Part shown: positions 37,291-49,874 of the stretch, piece by piece
How positions within the stretch are numbered: position 1 is the stretch's first letter
Layout: every line of letters begins with the position of its first letter
Assembly (NCBI RefSeq): GCF_046630445.1
Contig: NC_092341.1
Coordinates: 218,176,501-218,240,500 of the forward strand
Direction: 5' to 3'
Length of the DNA: 64,000 nucleotides
Source of the DNA: Rutidosis leptorrhynchoides
Lineage: Eukaryota; Streptophyta; Magnoliopsida; Asterales; Asteraceae
Notes under the pieces: generated by a model
Seen by the model: the letters and a program-made list of their open reading frames with translations, nothing else
The model's database searches: none
What the model was told of the DNA's origin: nothing
Position numbers and translations under genes: made by a program

Positions 37291-37805
37291 TTTTGTCTGA
37301 TTAATATTATATTAAGAACACCTAATTTATTATATATCATTATTTATATAAAATTTATTAATACGATTAATACATACTTATATATAATGTAAATATAACT
37401 TTTATTATGTTACATGCGCTAAATATCTTTTTATTTATATATTTCATTTGTTTATCAAAACAGTAATTTTAATTGTTCTAAGTTAATATTGATAATTATA
37501 AAAATGATGATAATATTATTTCTAATGTACTTATGTTACTTATAATAGTTCTAATATTTATAAAATGATCATAATACTAATATTTATGAAAAATTGTATT
37601 ATTTTTATAATATTATTAATAATACTAATCATAATCATAATAATGATATTAATATTTAGTATGGTAATTTTACTAATAATAGTAGTGATATTATTAATAA
37701 TGATATTAATAATACTAATAATTATAAAATGATATTAATTAAAGAAAATAATAATAATAAATTTATTATTTTCGTATTAATGATAATAATAGTAATCTTA
37801 AACAT

Positions 37806-37921
<116 letters not shown>

Positions 37922-38029
37922 ATAATAACATTAGTCATACTTATAATACTTGTAACTACAATATTAATAATAATTCTCATATTACTAATGATAACAATCA
38001 TAACAATAATTATAACAATAATAATGATC

Positions 38030-38030
<1 letters not shown>

Positions 38031-38113
<83 letters not shown>
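38031..38113. repeat. (AAT)n microsatellite at the SINE-like tail, 5' LTR of N2
   Basis: About 27 AAT units; counterpart of 30272-30347. Confidence 0.9.
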
Positions 38114-38116
<3 letters not shown>

Positions 38117-38117
38117 C

Positions 38118-38260
38118 AAATAATAATACTAATAATAAAAATAAACATAGAGTACAACCTTTGAAGACAAGCCTTAATAAAGATAAACGCCTTAGGCCGG
38201 ATTCGAACCCGTGACCTCCCGCTAAACATAAACACCCCAGACCATTACACCATCGGTTTC
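38118..38260 (-). mobile_element. SINE-like insert with tRNA-derived head, 5' LTR of N2
   Basis: Copy of the insert at 30350-30493; the B box GGTTCGAATCC is intact near 38199-38209 and the tRNA-like head spans 38188-38260. Confidence 0.55.
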
Positions 38261-39280
38261 TTTATGTTTCTCTTTCACAGATCAAGATATATATCCTATC
38301 ATTGCTAAACATACTTCATGGCCCAACAACAAAAGTGGATTTCGGCCCAACGGAATTAATGGATCTCGGCCCAACTAATTAACACCATAGGAATACAGCC
38401 CAATAATTAAAACAATTCTCACGGCCCAAAATAGAAAAAGAGTATGGTGACCCAACAAAACAACCTGTAACAATCGATCACTTTCTGGTTTATCTTTATC
38501 ATCGTTATAACAGAAAACGGGGACAAACTAACAAATATAACAGTTTAAGGGTTGTTGTTTGCTCTATCTGAACCCACACAGAAACACGAATGTAGCAGTT
38601 GACGAAATCAACAAGTGGGTCTTCTTCGTCATTCATCAACAATCATGAATTATCATCATCTTCATCATCTATATTCGTTTATCACTTTTCCTTCGTCATC
38701 AACGTCTATTCGTACACCATTATCATCATAATTTCGTAACGGTGGAAAATAAGAGAAAGAAAGAAAGAGGAAAAAAAATGTAGCAGGTTGTTCGATGGAT
38801 TTGGGGTGGTGGAGTTCGGTTGTGGAGATAGAGGTTCCCGGTGGTTTGTAATTTACAAAAAAAAAATGGTGGCAGTCTGTGGTATATGGTATGTTTTATC
38901 AACGAAAATAAACAGAAGGAATGGTTGTTGTAGCAGTAACGTTAGTTCATGAATGTTACAGAATGTGGGTTATCGTGATGGTGGTGGTTGATGGTGGTTT
39001 CGAAATGAAACAGGAAACAGAAGTTGTGAGCAGATATATGTGATAAAATGATGGTGTTTGGCGGTTGATCAAACAAAAGAGTAGGGTGACGGTTCTTGTT
39101 CAAAATAGTGACCCGAATGGTGGTAATGATGGATGGTCTATGGGAGTTCGGTGGTGGCGGATAGAGGTGATAATGGGTAGAGGATGCAAATCGTTGGTGA
39201 CTTGAACAAGAAAGTGGGTGTAGAATGGTTATTGAAAAAGGAGACTTGGAATTAAGATAGTTGATCACGGGTGTAAGTAA

Positions 39281-39412
<132 letters not shown>

Positions 39413-40417
39413 GATTATCAAATATCATATATCATATAAAATTCAAAAGGTACTAGTAATAATGCAAAGAAAATGAAAGCAAACTAACACTCAATCAAGT
39501 ACAGTGATGTTAAATCAATCTATACAATTTACAAATAATAGAATAAAACAAGTGGGTTCCGTTTGTCAAAGCAGAATATTAAATATAACACTCATCACAA
39601 TAATCTCTTCACTTGATTCCAATTACGGTTAGATGTTTAATCAACACAAATATATATATATATATAATAATATTAATAATTAATAATATAATAATAAACG
39701 TATTAAGATCTATCAGCAGCCCCAAATATTGAATTCATTCTACCGACAGCTTCCACGGACAGGGTTTCGTACTCCGTTGATAATTTGTGGCGAATAAAAG
39801 TGTTCAGAAAATCCCATATTTTTAAATTAACTTTATTTATTTATTTTGGTCATTATGATATAAAATTCGGTCATTAATTTGTTAAATAAAATTACATCAA
39901 CTGTCCCTCTCATTTTTGGGTAAAATATAAAAAGTGTTAAAATTTAATGACTAGGTCCTAAATACATTTTTAGTAAGCCTAAAATTTATAGATCTCATTT
40001 TTGAATCACCGTTTATTTTAAAATTGAATAAATTTGTTAAAATAACCATTTGAATGATATTCGAGTGTTATTATTGTTTCCTAACTGAATTTAAAACAAT
40101 TAATTTTCGAATTACATTATATTTACATAAATATATATTAACTAACAATTTAATTATTAATTCAAAACATCAAATCATATAATACTTTATTTAATACCTC
40201 TAATTATTATTTATGCACTTATATATATATATATATACATATTTATTTTCAAATAATTGTTCGTGAATTGTCGAGAATGGTCGAAGTCAAATGGTAATTG
40301 AATATATGAACATAGTTCCAAAATTTTTGAGACTCAACATTACAGATTTTGCTTATCGTGTCAGAAACATATAAAGATTAAAGTTTAAATTTGATCGGAA
40401 ATTTCTGGGTCATCACA

Positions 40418-40621
40418 AACACGTCGTACACTAATCCCACGGGTGGCATCTTAACACGTCGATACTCCACCCCGAGTGGTGTCTTAACACATCGACACTT
40501 CACTTTTCATATTACTTAAGGTGGCATCTTAACACGTCGATACTTCACCTCGAGTGGTGTCTTAACACATCGACACTTCACTCTTCATATTACCTTGGGT
40601 GGCATCTTAACACGTCGGTAC
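40418..40621 (+). mobile_element. H: right piece, with tandem repeat
   Basis: Resumes after the AACAC duplication of N2. It consists of about 2.5 copies of a roughly 77-bp unit, GGTGGCATCTTAACACGTCG + ATACTTCACC + GAGTGGTGTCTTAACACATC + GACACTTCAC. Each unit holds two diverged half-units. It is interrupted at GGTAC (40617-40621) by the O LTR. Confidence 0.6.
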
Positions 40622-43600
40622 TGAAATGTCCCGTTCTTATTGATTAAAAACGTTCCATATTAATTGATTTCGTTGCGAGGTTTTGACCTCTATATGAGAC
40701 GTTTTTCAAAGACTGCATTCATTTTAAAACAAACCATAACCTTTATTTCATCAACAAAGGTTTAAAAAAGCTTTACGTAGATTATCAAATAATGATAATC
40801 TAAAATATCCTGTTTACACACGACCATTACATAATGGTTTACAATACAAATATGTTACAACAAAATAAGTTTCTTGAATGCAGTTTTTACACAATATCAT
40901 ACAAGCATGGACTCCAAATCTCGTCCTTATTTAAGTATGCGACAGCGGAAGCTCTTAATAATCACCTGAGAATAAACATGCTTAAAATGTCAACAAAAAT
41001 GTTGGTGAGTTATAGGTTTAACCTATATATATCAAATCATAATAATAGACCACAAGATTTCATATTTCAATACACATCCCATACATAGAGATAAAAAATC
41101 ATTCATATGGTGAACACCTGGTAACCGACATTAACAAGATGCATATATAAGAATATCCCCATCATTCCGGGACACCCTTCGGATATGATATAAATTTCAA
41201 AGTACTAAAGCATCCGGTACTTTGGATGGGGTTTGTTAGGCCCAATAGATCTATCTTTAGGATTCGCGTCAATTAGGGTGTCTGTTCCCTAATTCTTAGA
41301 TTACCAGACTTAATAAAAAGGGGCATATTCGATTTCGATAATTCAACCATAGAATGTAGTTTCACGTACTTGTGTCTATTTTGTAAATTATTTATAAAAC
41401 CTGCATGTATTTTCATCCCAAAAATATTAGATTTTAAAAGTGGGACTATAACTCACTTTCACAGATTTTTACTTCGTCGGGAAGTAAGACTTGGCCACTG
41501 GTTGATTCACGAACCTATAACAATATATACATATATATATCAAAGTATGTTCAAAATATATTTACAACACTTTTAATATATTTTGATGTTTTAAGTTTAT
41601 TAAGTCAGCTGTCCTCGTTAGTAACCTACAACTAGTTGTCCACAGTTAGATGTACAGAAATAAATCGATAAATATTATCTTGAATCAATCCACGACCCAG
41701 TGTATACGTATCTCAGTATTGATCACAACTCAAACTATATATATTTTGGAATCAACCTCAACCCTGTATAGCTAACTCCAACATTCACATATAGAGTGTC
41801 TATGGTTGTTCCGAAATATATATAGATGTGTCGACATGATAGGTCGAAACATTGTATACGTGTCTATGGTATCTCAAGATTACATAATATACAATACAAG
41901 TTGATTAAGTTATGGTTGGAATAGATTTGTTACCAATTTTCACGTAGCTAAAATGAGAAAAATTATCCAATCTTGTTTTACCCATAACTTCTTCATTTTA
42001 AATCCGTTTTGAGTGAATCAAATTGCTATGGTTTCATATTGAACTCTATTTTATGAATCTAAATAGAAAAAGTATAGGTTTATAGTCGGAAAAATTAGTT
42101 ACAAGTCGTTTTTGTAAAGGTAGTCATTTCAGTCGAAAGAACGATGTCTAGATGACCATTTTAGAAAACATACTTCCACTTTGAGTTTAACCATAATTTT
42201 TGGATATAGTTTCATGTTCATAATAAAAATCATTTTCTCAGAATAACAACTTTTAAATCAAAGTTTATCGTAGTTTTTAATTAACTAACCCAAAACAGCC
42301 CGCGGTGTTACTACGACGGCGTAAATCCGGTTTTACAGTGTTTTTCGTGTCTCCAGGTTTTAAATTGTTAAGTTACATATCATATAGATATAGAACATGT
42401 GTTTAGTTGATTTTAAAAGTCAAGTTAGAAGGATTAATTTTTGTTTGCGAACAAGTTTAGAATTAACTAAACTATGTTCTGGTGATTACAAGTTTAAACC
42501 TTCGAATAAGATAGCTTTATATGTATGAATTGAATGATGTTATGAACATCATTACTACCTTAAGTTCCTTGGATAAACCTACTGGAAAATAAAAAAATAG
42601 ATCTAGCTTCAACGGATCCTTGGATGGCTCGAAGTTCTTGAAGCAGAATCATGACACGAAAACAAGTTCAAGTAAGATCATCACTTGAAATAAGATTGTT
42701 ATAGTTATAGAAATTGAACCAAAGTTTGAATATGATTATTACCTTGTATTAGAATGATAACCTACTGTAAGAAACAAAGATTTCTTGAGATTGGATGATC
42801 ACCTTACAAGATTGGAAGTGAGCTAGCAAACTTGAAAGTATTCTTGATTTTATGTAACTAGAACTTGTAGAATATATGAAGAACACTTAGAACTTGAAGA
42901 TAGAATTTGAGAGAGATCAATTAGATGAAGAAAATTGAAGAATGAAAGTGTTTGTAGGTGTTTTTGGTCGTTGGTGTATGGATTAGATATAAAGGATATG
43001 TAATTTTGTTTTCATGTAAATAAGTCATGAATGATTACTCATATTTTTGTAATTTTATGAGATATTTCATGCTAGTTACCAAATTATGGTTCCCACATGT
43101 GTTAGGTGACTCACATGGGCTGCTAAGAGCTGATCATTGGAGTGTATATACTAATAGTACATACATCTAAAAGCTGTGTATTGTACGAGTACGAATACGG
43201 GTGCATACGAGTAGAATTGTTGATGAAACTGAACGAGGATGTAATTGTAAGCATTTTTGTTAAGTAGAATTATTTTGATAAGTGTATTGAAGTCTTTTAA
43301 AAGTGTATAAATACATATTAAAACACTACATGTATATACATTTTAACTGAGTCGTTAAGTCATCGTTAGTCGTTATATGTAAGTGTTGTTTTGAAACCTT
43401 TAGGTTAACGATCTTGTTAAATGTTGTTAACCCAATGTTTATAATGTCAAATGAGATTTTAAATTATTATATTATCATGATATTATCATGTATGAATATC
43501 TCTTAATATGATATATATACATTAAATGTCTTTACAACGATAATCGTTACATATATGTCTCGTTTAAAAATCATTAAGTTAGTAGTCTTGTTTTTACATA

Positions 43601-43874
43601 TGTAGTTCATTGTTAATATACTTAATGATATGTTTACTTATCATAATATCATGTTAACTATATATATATCCATATATATGTCATCATATAGTTTTTACAA
43701 GTTTTAACGTTCGTGAATCACCGGTCAACTTGGGTGGTCAATTGTCTATATGAAACATATTTCAATTAATCAAGTCTTAACAAGTTTGATTGCTTAACAT
43801 GTTAGAAACATTTAATCATGTAAATATCAATCTCAATTAATATTTATAAACATGGAAAAGTTCGGGTCACTACA
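40622..43874 (-). mobile_element. 3' LTR of O, Tekay chromovirus (3,253 bp)
   Basis: TGAAATGTCCCG...GGGTCACTACA, near-identical in structure to the LTRs of I with scattered differences. Followed by the boundary motif and pol 3' end on the minus strand. The preceding 5 bp, GGTAC, is the predicted target duplication. ORFs inside recur in every LTR copy of the family and are not genes. Confidence 0.85.
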
Positions 43875-43911
43875 GTACCTACCCGTTAAATAAATTTCGT
43901 CCCGAAATTTT
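43875..43911 (-). promoter_or_regulatory. Polypurine/boundary motif and stem-loop of O
   Basis: GTACCTACCCGTTAAAT and the perfect AAATTTCG-TCC-CGAAATTT stem-loop at 43892-43910, abutting the pol stop codon. Confidence 0.65.
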
Positions 43912-44839
43912 AAGCTGTTGAAGGTGTTGACGAATCTTCTGGAAATAGATGCGGGTATTTCTTCTTCATCTGATCTTCACACTCCAAGGTGAACTCGGGT
44001 CCTCTACGAGCATTCCATCGAACCTTAACAATTGGTATCTTGTTTTGCTTAAGTCTTTTAACCTCACGATCCATTATTTCGACGGGTTCTTCGATGAATT
44101 TAAGTTTTTCGTTGATTTGGATTTCATCTAACGGAATAGTGAGATCTTCTTTAGCAAAAAATTTCTTCAAATTCGAGACGTGGAAAGTGTTATGTACAGC
44201 CGCGAGTTGTTGAGGTAACTCAAGTCGGTAAGCTACTGGTCCGACACGATCAATAATCTTGAATGGTCCAATATACCTTGGATTTAATTTCCCTCGTTTA
44301 CCAAATCGAACAACGCCTTTCCAAGGTGCAACTTTAAGCATGATCATCTCTCCAATTTCAAATTCTATATCTTTTCTTTTAATGTCAGCGTAGCTCTTTT
44401 GTCGACTTTGGGCGGTTTTCAACCGTTGTTGAATTTGGATGATCTTCTCGGTAGTTTCTTGTATAATCTCCGGACCCGTAATCTGTCTATCCCCCACTTC
44501 ACTCCAACAAATCGGAGACCTGCACTTTCTATCATAAAGTGCTTCAAACGGCGCCATCTCAATGCTTGAATGGTAGCTGAATCAATAACACATGCTTGTA
44601 GCATGTCTTCAAGCGTTTGTATCGTCCTTTCACTCTGCCCATCAGTTTGTGGATGATAGGCAGTACTCATGTCTAGACGAGTTCCTAATGCTTGCTGTAA
44701 TGTCTGCCAGAATCTTGAAATAAATCTACCATCCCTATCAAAGATAATAGAGATTGGTATTCCATGTCTGGAGATGACTTCCTTCAAATACAGTCGTGCT
44801 AACTTCTCCATCTTGTCATCTTCTCTTATTGGCAGGAAG
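43910..44839 (-). pseudogene. pol: O pol, C-terminal part (integrase and chromodomain), with a 52-bp deletion
   Basis: Two overlapping frames hold the integrase end: 44811-44419 has [35 protein letters not shown] (catalytic D and E), and 44557-43910 has [15 protein letters not shown], the GPF module ([20 protein letters not shown]), and a chromodomain ([24 protein letters not shown]). Between them 52 bp present in I (48796-48847) are missing, which shifts the frame. SDRDG of I is FDRDG here. The frame is cut at GGAAG (44835-44839) by I and resumes at 57934. Not functional. Confidence 0.85.
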
Positions 44840-47800
44840 TGAAATGTCCCGTTCTTATTGATTAAAAACGTTCCATATTAATTGATTTCGTTGCGAGGTT
44901 TTGACCTCTATATGAGACGTTTTTCAAAGACTGCATTCATTTTTAAACAAACCATAACCTTTATTTCATCAATAAAGGTTTAAAAAGCTTTACGTAGATT
45001 ATCAAATAATGATAATCTAAAATATCCTGTTTACACACGACCATTACATAATGGTTTACAATACAAATATGTTACAACAAAATAAGTTTCTTGAATGCAG
45101 TTTTTACACAATATCATACAAGCATGGACTCCAAATCTTGTCCTTATTTAAGTATGCGACAGCGGAAGCTCTTAATAATCACCTGAGAATAAACATGCTT
45201 AAAACGTCAACAAAAATGTTGGTGAGTTATAGGTTTAACCTATATATATCAAATCGTAACAATAGACCACAAGATTTCATATTTCAATACACATCCCATA
45301 CATAGAGATAAAAATCATTCATATGGTGAACACCTGGTAACCGACAATAACAAGATGCATATATAAGAATATCCCCATCATTCCGGGACACCCTTCGGAT
45401 ATGATATAAATTTCGAAGTACTAAAGCATCCGGTACTTTGGATGGGGTTTGTTAGGCCCAATAGATCTATCTTTAGGATTCGCGTCAATTAGGGTGTCTG
45501 TTCCCTAATTCTTAGATTACCAGACTTAATAAAAAGGGGCATATTCGATTTCGATAATTCAACCATAGAATGTAGTTTCACGTACTTGTGTCTATTTTGT
45601 AAATCATTTATAAAACCTGCATGTATTCTCATCCCAAAAATATTAGATTTTAAAAGTGGGACTATAACTCACTTTCACAGATTTTTACTTCGTCGGGAAG
45701 TAAGACTTGGCCACTGGTTGATTCACGAACCTATAACAATATATACATATATATCAAAGTATGTTCAAAATATATTTACAACACTTTTAATATATTTTGA
45801 TGTTTTAAGTTTATTAAGTCAGCTGTCCTCGTTAGTAACCTACAACTAGTTGTCCACAGTTAGATGTACAGAAATAAATCGATAAATATTATCTTGAATC
45901 AATCCACGACCCAGTGTATACGTATCTCAGTATTGATCACAACTCAAACTATATATATTTTGGAATCAACCTCAACCCTGTATAGCTAACTCCAACATTC
46001 ACATATAGAGTGTCTATGGTTGTTCCAAAATATATATAGATGTGTCGACATGATAGGTCGAAACATTGTATACGTGTCTATGGTATCTCAAGATTACATA
46101 ATATATAATACAAGTTGATTAAGTTATGGTTGGAATAGATTTGTTACCAATTTTCACGTAGCTAAAATGAGAAAAATTATCCAATCTTGTTTTACCCATA
46201 ACTTCTTCATTTTAAATCCGTTTTGAGTGAATCAAATTGCTATGGTTTCATATTGAACTCTATTTTGTGAATCTAAACAAAAAAAGTATAGGTTTCTAGT
46301 CGGAAAAATAAGTTACAAGTCGTTTTTGTAAAGGTAGTCATTTCAGTCTAAAGAACGACGTCTAGATGACCATTTTAGAAAACATACTTCCACTTTGAGT
46401 TTAACCATAATTTTTGGATATAGTTTCATGTTCATAATAAAAATCATTTTCTCAGAATAACAACTTTTAAATCAAAGTTTATCATAGTTTTTAATTAACT
46501 AACCCAAAACAGCCCGCGGTGTTACTACGACGGCGTAAATCCGGTTTTACGGTGTTTTTCGTGTTTCCAGGTTTTAAATCATTAAGTTAGCATATCACAT
46601 AGATATAGAACATGTGTTTAGTTGATTTTAAAAGTCAAGTTAGAAGGATTAACTTTTGTTTGCGAACAAGTTTAGAATTAACTAAACTATGTTCTAGTGA
46701 TTACAAGTTTAAACCTTCGAATAAGATAGCTTTATATGTATGAATCGAATGATGTTATGAACATCATTACTACCTTAAGTTCCTTGGATGAACCTACTGG
46801 AAAAGAGAAAAATGGATCTAGCTTCAATGGATCCTTGGATGGCTCAAAGTTCTTGAAGCAAAATCATGACACGAAAACAAGTTCAAGTAAGATCATCACT
46901 TGAAATAAGATTGTTATAGTTATAGAAATTGAACCAAAGTTTGAATATGATTATTACCTTGTATTAGAATGATAACCTACTGTAAGAAACAAAGATTTCT
47001 TGAGGTTGGATGATCACCTTACAAGATTGGAAGTGAGCTAGCAAACTTGAAAGTATTCTTGATTTTATGAAACTAGAACTTTTGGAATTTATGAAGAACA
47101 CTTAGAACTTGAAGATAGAACTTGAGAGAGTTCAATTAGATGAAGAAAATTGAAGAATGAAAGTGTTTGTAGGTGTTTTTGGTCGTTGGTGTATGGATTA
47201 GATATAAAGGATATGTAATTTTGTTTTCATGTAAATAAGTCATGAATGATTACTCATATTTTTGTAATCTTATGAGATATTTCATGCTAGTTGCCAAATG
47301 ATGGTTCCCACATGTGTTAGGTGACTCACATGGGCTGCTAAGAGCTGATCATTGGAGTGTATATACCAATAGTACATACATCTAAAAGCTGTGTATTGTA
47401 CGAGTACGAATACGGGTGCATACGAGTAGAATTGTTGATGAAACTGAACGAGAATGTAATTGTAAGCATTTTTGTTAAGTAGAAGTATTTTGATAAGTGT
47501 ATTGAAGTCTTTCAAAAGTGTATAAATACATATTAAAACACTACATGTATATACATTTTAACTGAGTCGTTAAGTCATCGTTAGTCGTTACATGTAAGTG
47601 TTGTTTTGAAACCTTTAGGTTAACGATCTTGTTAAATGTTGTTAACCCAATGTTTATAATAACAAAAGATATTTTAAATTATTATATTATCATGATATTA
47701 TGATGTACGAATATCTCTTAATATGATATATATACATTAAATGTCGTTACAACGATAAACGTTACATATATGTCTCGTTTCAAAATCATTAAGTTAGTAG

Positions 47801-48090
47801 TCTTGTTTTTACATATGTAGTTCATTGTTAATATAATTAATGATATGTTTACTTATCATAATATCATGTTAACTATATATATAACCATATATATGTCATC
47901 ATATAGTTTTTTACAAGTTTTAACGTTCGTGAATCACCGGTCAACTTGGGTGGTCAATTGTCTATATGAAACCTATTTCAATTAATCAAGTCTTAACAAG
48001 TTTGATTGCTTAACATGTTGGAAACATTTAATCATGTAAACATCAATCTCAATTAATATATATAAACATGGAAAAGTTCGGGTCACTACA
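44840..48090 (-). repeat. 3' LTR of I (3,251 bp)
   Basis: TGAAATGTCCCG...GGGTCACTACA. Same ORF shadows, at the same offsets and with the same translations, as the 5' LTR at 54678-57928. Confidence 0.95.
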
Positions 48091-48127
48091 GTACCTACCC
48101 GTTAAATAAATTTCGTCCCGAAATTTT
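48091..48127 (-). promoter_or_regulatory. Polypurine/boundary motif and stem-loop of I
   Basis: GTACCTACCCGTTAAAT then the perfect stem-loop AAATTTCG-TCC-CGAAATTT (48108-48126), which touches the pol stop codon. Confidence 0.7.
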
Positions 48128-49856
48128 AAGCTGTTGAAGGTGTTGACGAATCTTCTGGAAATAGATGCGGGTATTTCTTCTTCATCTGATCTTCACGCTC
48201 CCAGGTGAACTCGGGTCCTCTACGAGCATTCCATCGAACCTTAACAATTGGTATCTTGTTTTGCTTAAGTCTTTTAACCTCACGATCCATTATTTCGACG
48301 GGTTCTTCGATGAATTGGAGTTTTTCGTTGATTTGGATTTCATCTAACGGAATAGTGAGATCTTCTTTAGCAAAACATTTCTTCAAATTCGAGACGTGGA
48401 AAGTGTTATGTACAGCCGCGAGTTGTTGAGGTAACTCAAGTCGGTAAGCTACTGGTCCGACACGATCAATAATCTTGAATGGTCCAATATACCTTGGATT
48501 TAATTTCCCTCGTTTACCAAATCGAACAACGCCTTTCCAAGGTGAAACTTTAAGCATGACCATCTCTCCAATTTCAAATTCTATATCTTTTCTTTTAATG
48601 TCAGCGTAGCTCTTTTGTCGACTTTGGGCGGTTTTCAACCGTTGTTGAATTTGGATGATCTTCTCGGTAGTTTCTTGTATAATCTCCGGACCCGTAATCT
48701 GTCTATCCCCCACCTCACTCCAACAAATCGGAGACCTGCACTTTCTACCATAAAGTGCTTCAAACGGCGCCATCTCAATGCTTGAATGGTAGCTGTTGTT
48801 GTAGGAAAATTCTGCTAACGGTAGATGTCGATCCCAACTGTTTCCGAAATCAATAACACATGCTCGTAGCATGTCTTCAAGCGTTTGTATCGTCCTTTCG
48901 CTCTGCCCATCAGTTTGTGGATGATAGGCAGTACTCATGTCTAGACGAGTTCCTAATGCTTGCTGTAATGTCTGCCAGAATCTTGAAATAAATCTGCCAT
49001 CCCTATCAGAGATAATAGAGATTGGTATTCCATGTCTGGAGACGACTTCCTTCAAATACAGTCGTGCTAACTTCTCCATCTTGTCATCTTCTCTTATTGG
49101 TAGGAAGTGTGCTGATTTGGTGAGACGATCAACTATTACCCAAATAGTATCAAAACCACTTGCAGTCCTTGGCAATTTAGTGATGAAATCCATGGTAATG
49201 TTTTCCCATTTCCATTCCGGGATTTCGGGTTGTTGAAGTAGACCTGATGGTTTCTGATGCTCAGCTTTGACCTTAGAACACGTCAAACATTCTCCTACGT
49301 ATTTAGCAACATCGGCTTTCATACCCGGCCACCAAAAATGTTTCTTGAGATCCTTGTACATCTTCCCCGTTCCAGGATGTATTGAGTATCTGGTTTTATG
49401 AGCTTCTCTAAGTACCATTTCTCTCATATCTCCAAATTTTGGTACCCAAATCCTTTCAGCCCTATACCGGGTTCCGTCTTCCCGAATATTAAGATGCTTC
49501 TCCGATCCTTTGGGTATTTCATCCTTTAAATTTCCCTCTTTTAAAACTCCTTGTTGCGCCTCCTTTATTTGAGTAGTAATGTTATTATGAATCATTATAT
49601 TCATAGATTTTACTCGAATGGGTTCTCTATCCTTCCTGCTCAAGGCATCGGCTACCACATTTGCCTTCCCCGGGTGGTAACGAATCTCAAAATCGTAATC
49701 ATTCAATAATTCAATCCACCTACGCTGCCTCATATTCAGTTGTTTCTGATTAAATATGTGTTGAAGACTTTTGTGGTCGGTATATATAATACTTTTGACC
49801 CCATATAAGTAGTGCCTCCAAGTCTTTAATGCAAAAACAACCGCGCCTAATTCCAA
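48126..49856 (-). CDS. pol: I pol, downstream part: RNase H end, integrase, chromodomain (576 aa)
   Basis: Residues 1-75 finish RNase H ([30 protein letters not shown]). About 145-190 is the HHCC zinc-binding domain ([18 protein letters not shown] ... CLTC). About 215-330 is the DDE integrase core with [19 protein letters not shown] and [13 protein letters not shown]. About 450 is the GPF module, and about 515-565 a chromodomain ([32 protein letters not shown]). Integrase joins the cDNA to the chromosome; chromodomains of this type bind histone marks of heterochromatin and steer insertion there. It shares a frame with the ORF upstream and is separated only by a TAA, so the apparent start is not a true start. 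All catalytic residues I can check are present. Confidence 0.9.
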   Translation of the reverse strand: MELGAVVFALKTWRHYLYGVKSIIYTDHKSLQHIFNQKQLNMRQRRWIELLNDYDFEIRYHPGKANVVADALSRKDREPIRVKSMNIMIHNNITTQIKEAQQGVLKEGNLKDEIPKGSEKHLNIREDGTRYRAERIWVPKFGDMREMVLREAHKTRYSIHPGTGKMYKDLKKHFWWPGMKADVAKYVGECLTCSKVKAEHQKPSGLLQQPEIPEWKWENITMDFITKLPRTASGFDTIWVIVDRLTKSAHFLPIREDDKMEKLARLYLKEVVSRHGIPISIISDRDGRFISRFWQTLQQALGTRLDMSTAYHPQTDGQSERTIQTLEDMLRACVIDFGNSWDRHLPLAEFSYNNSYHSSIEMAPFEALYGRKCRSPICWSEVGDRQITGPEIIQETTEKIIQIQQRLKTAQSRQKSYADIKRKDIEFEIGEMVMLKVSPWKGVVRFGKRGKLNPRYIGPFKIIDRVGPVAYRLELPQQLAAVHNTFHVSNLKKCFAKEDLTIPLDEIQINEKLQFIEEPVEIMDREVKRLKQNKIPIVKVRWNARRGPEFTWEREDQMKKKYPHLFPEDSSTPSTA

Positions 49857-49874
49857 ATCATGCGTCGTATAATT

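Noticed and set aside
40440..40620. CRISPR-like array
   Set aside because: Units are directly adjacent, diverged half-repeats without unique spacers, in plant LTR sequence.
40834..41576. Recurring ORFs of 84 and 68-87 aa (also 45051-45849 and 54889-55687)
   Set aside because: They occur in every Tekay LTR copy because the LTR is repeated. No domain, and the frame is opposite to element transcription.
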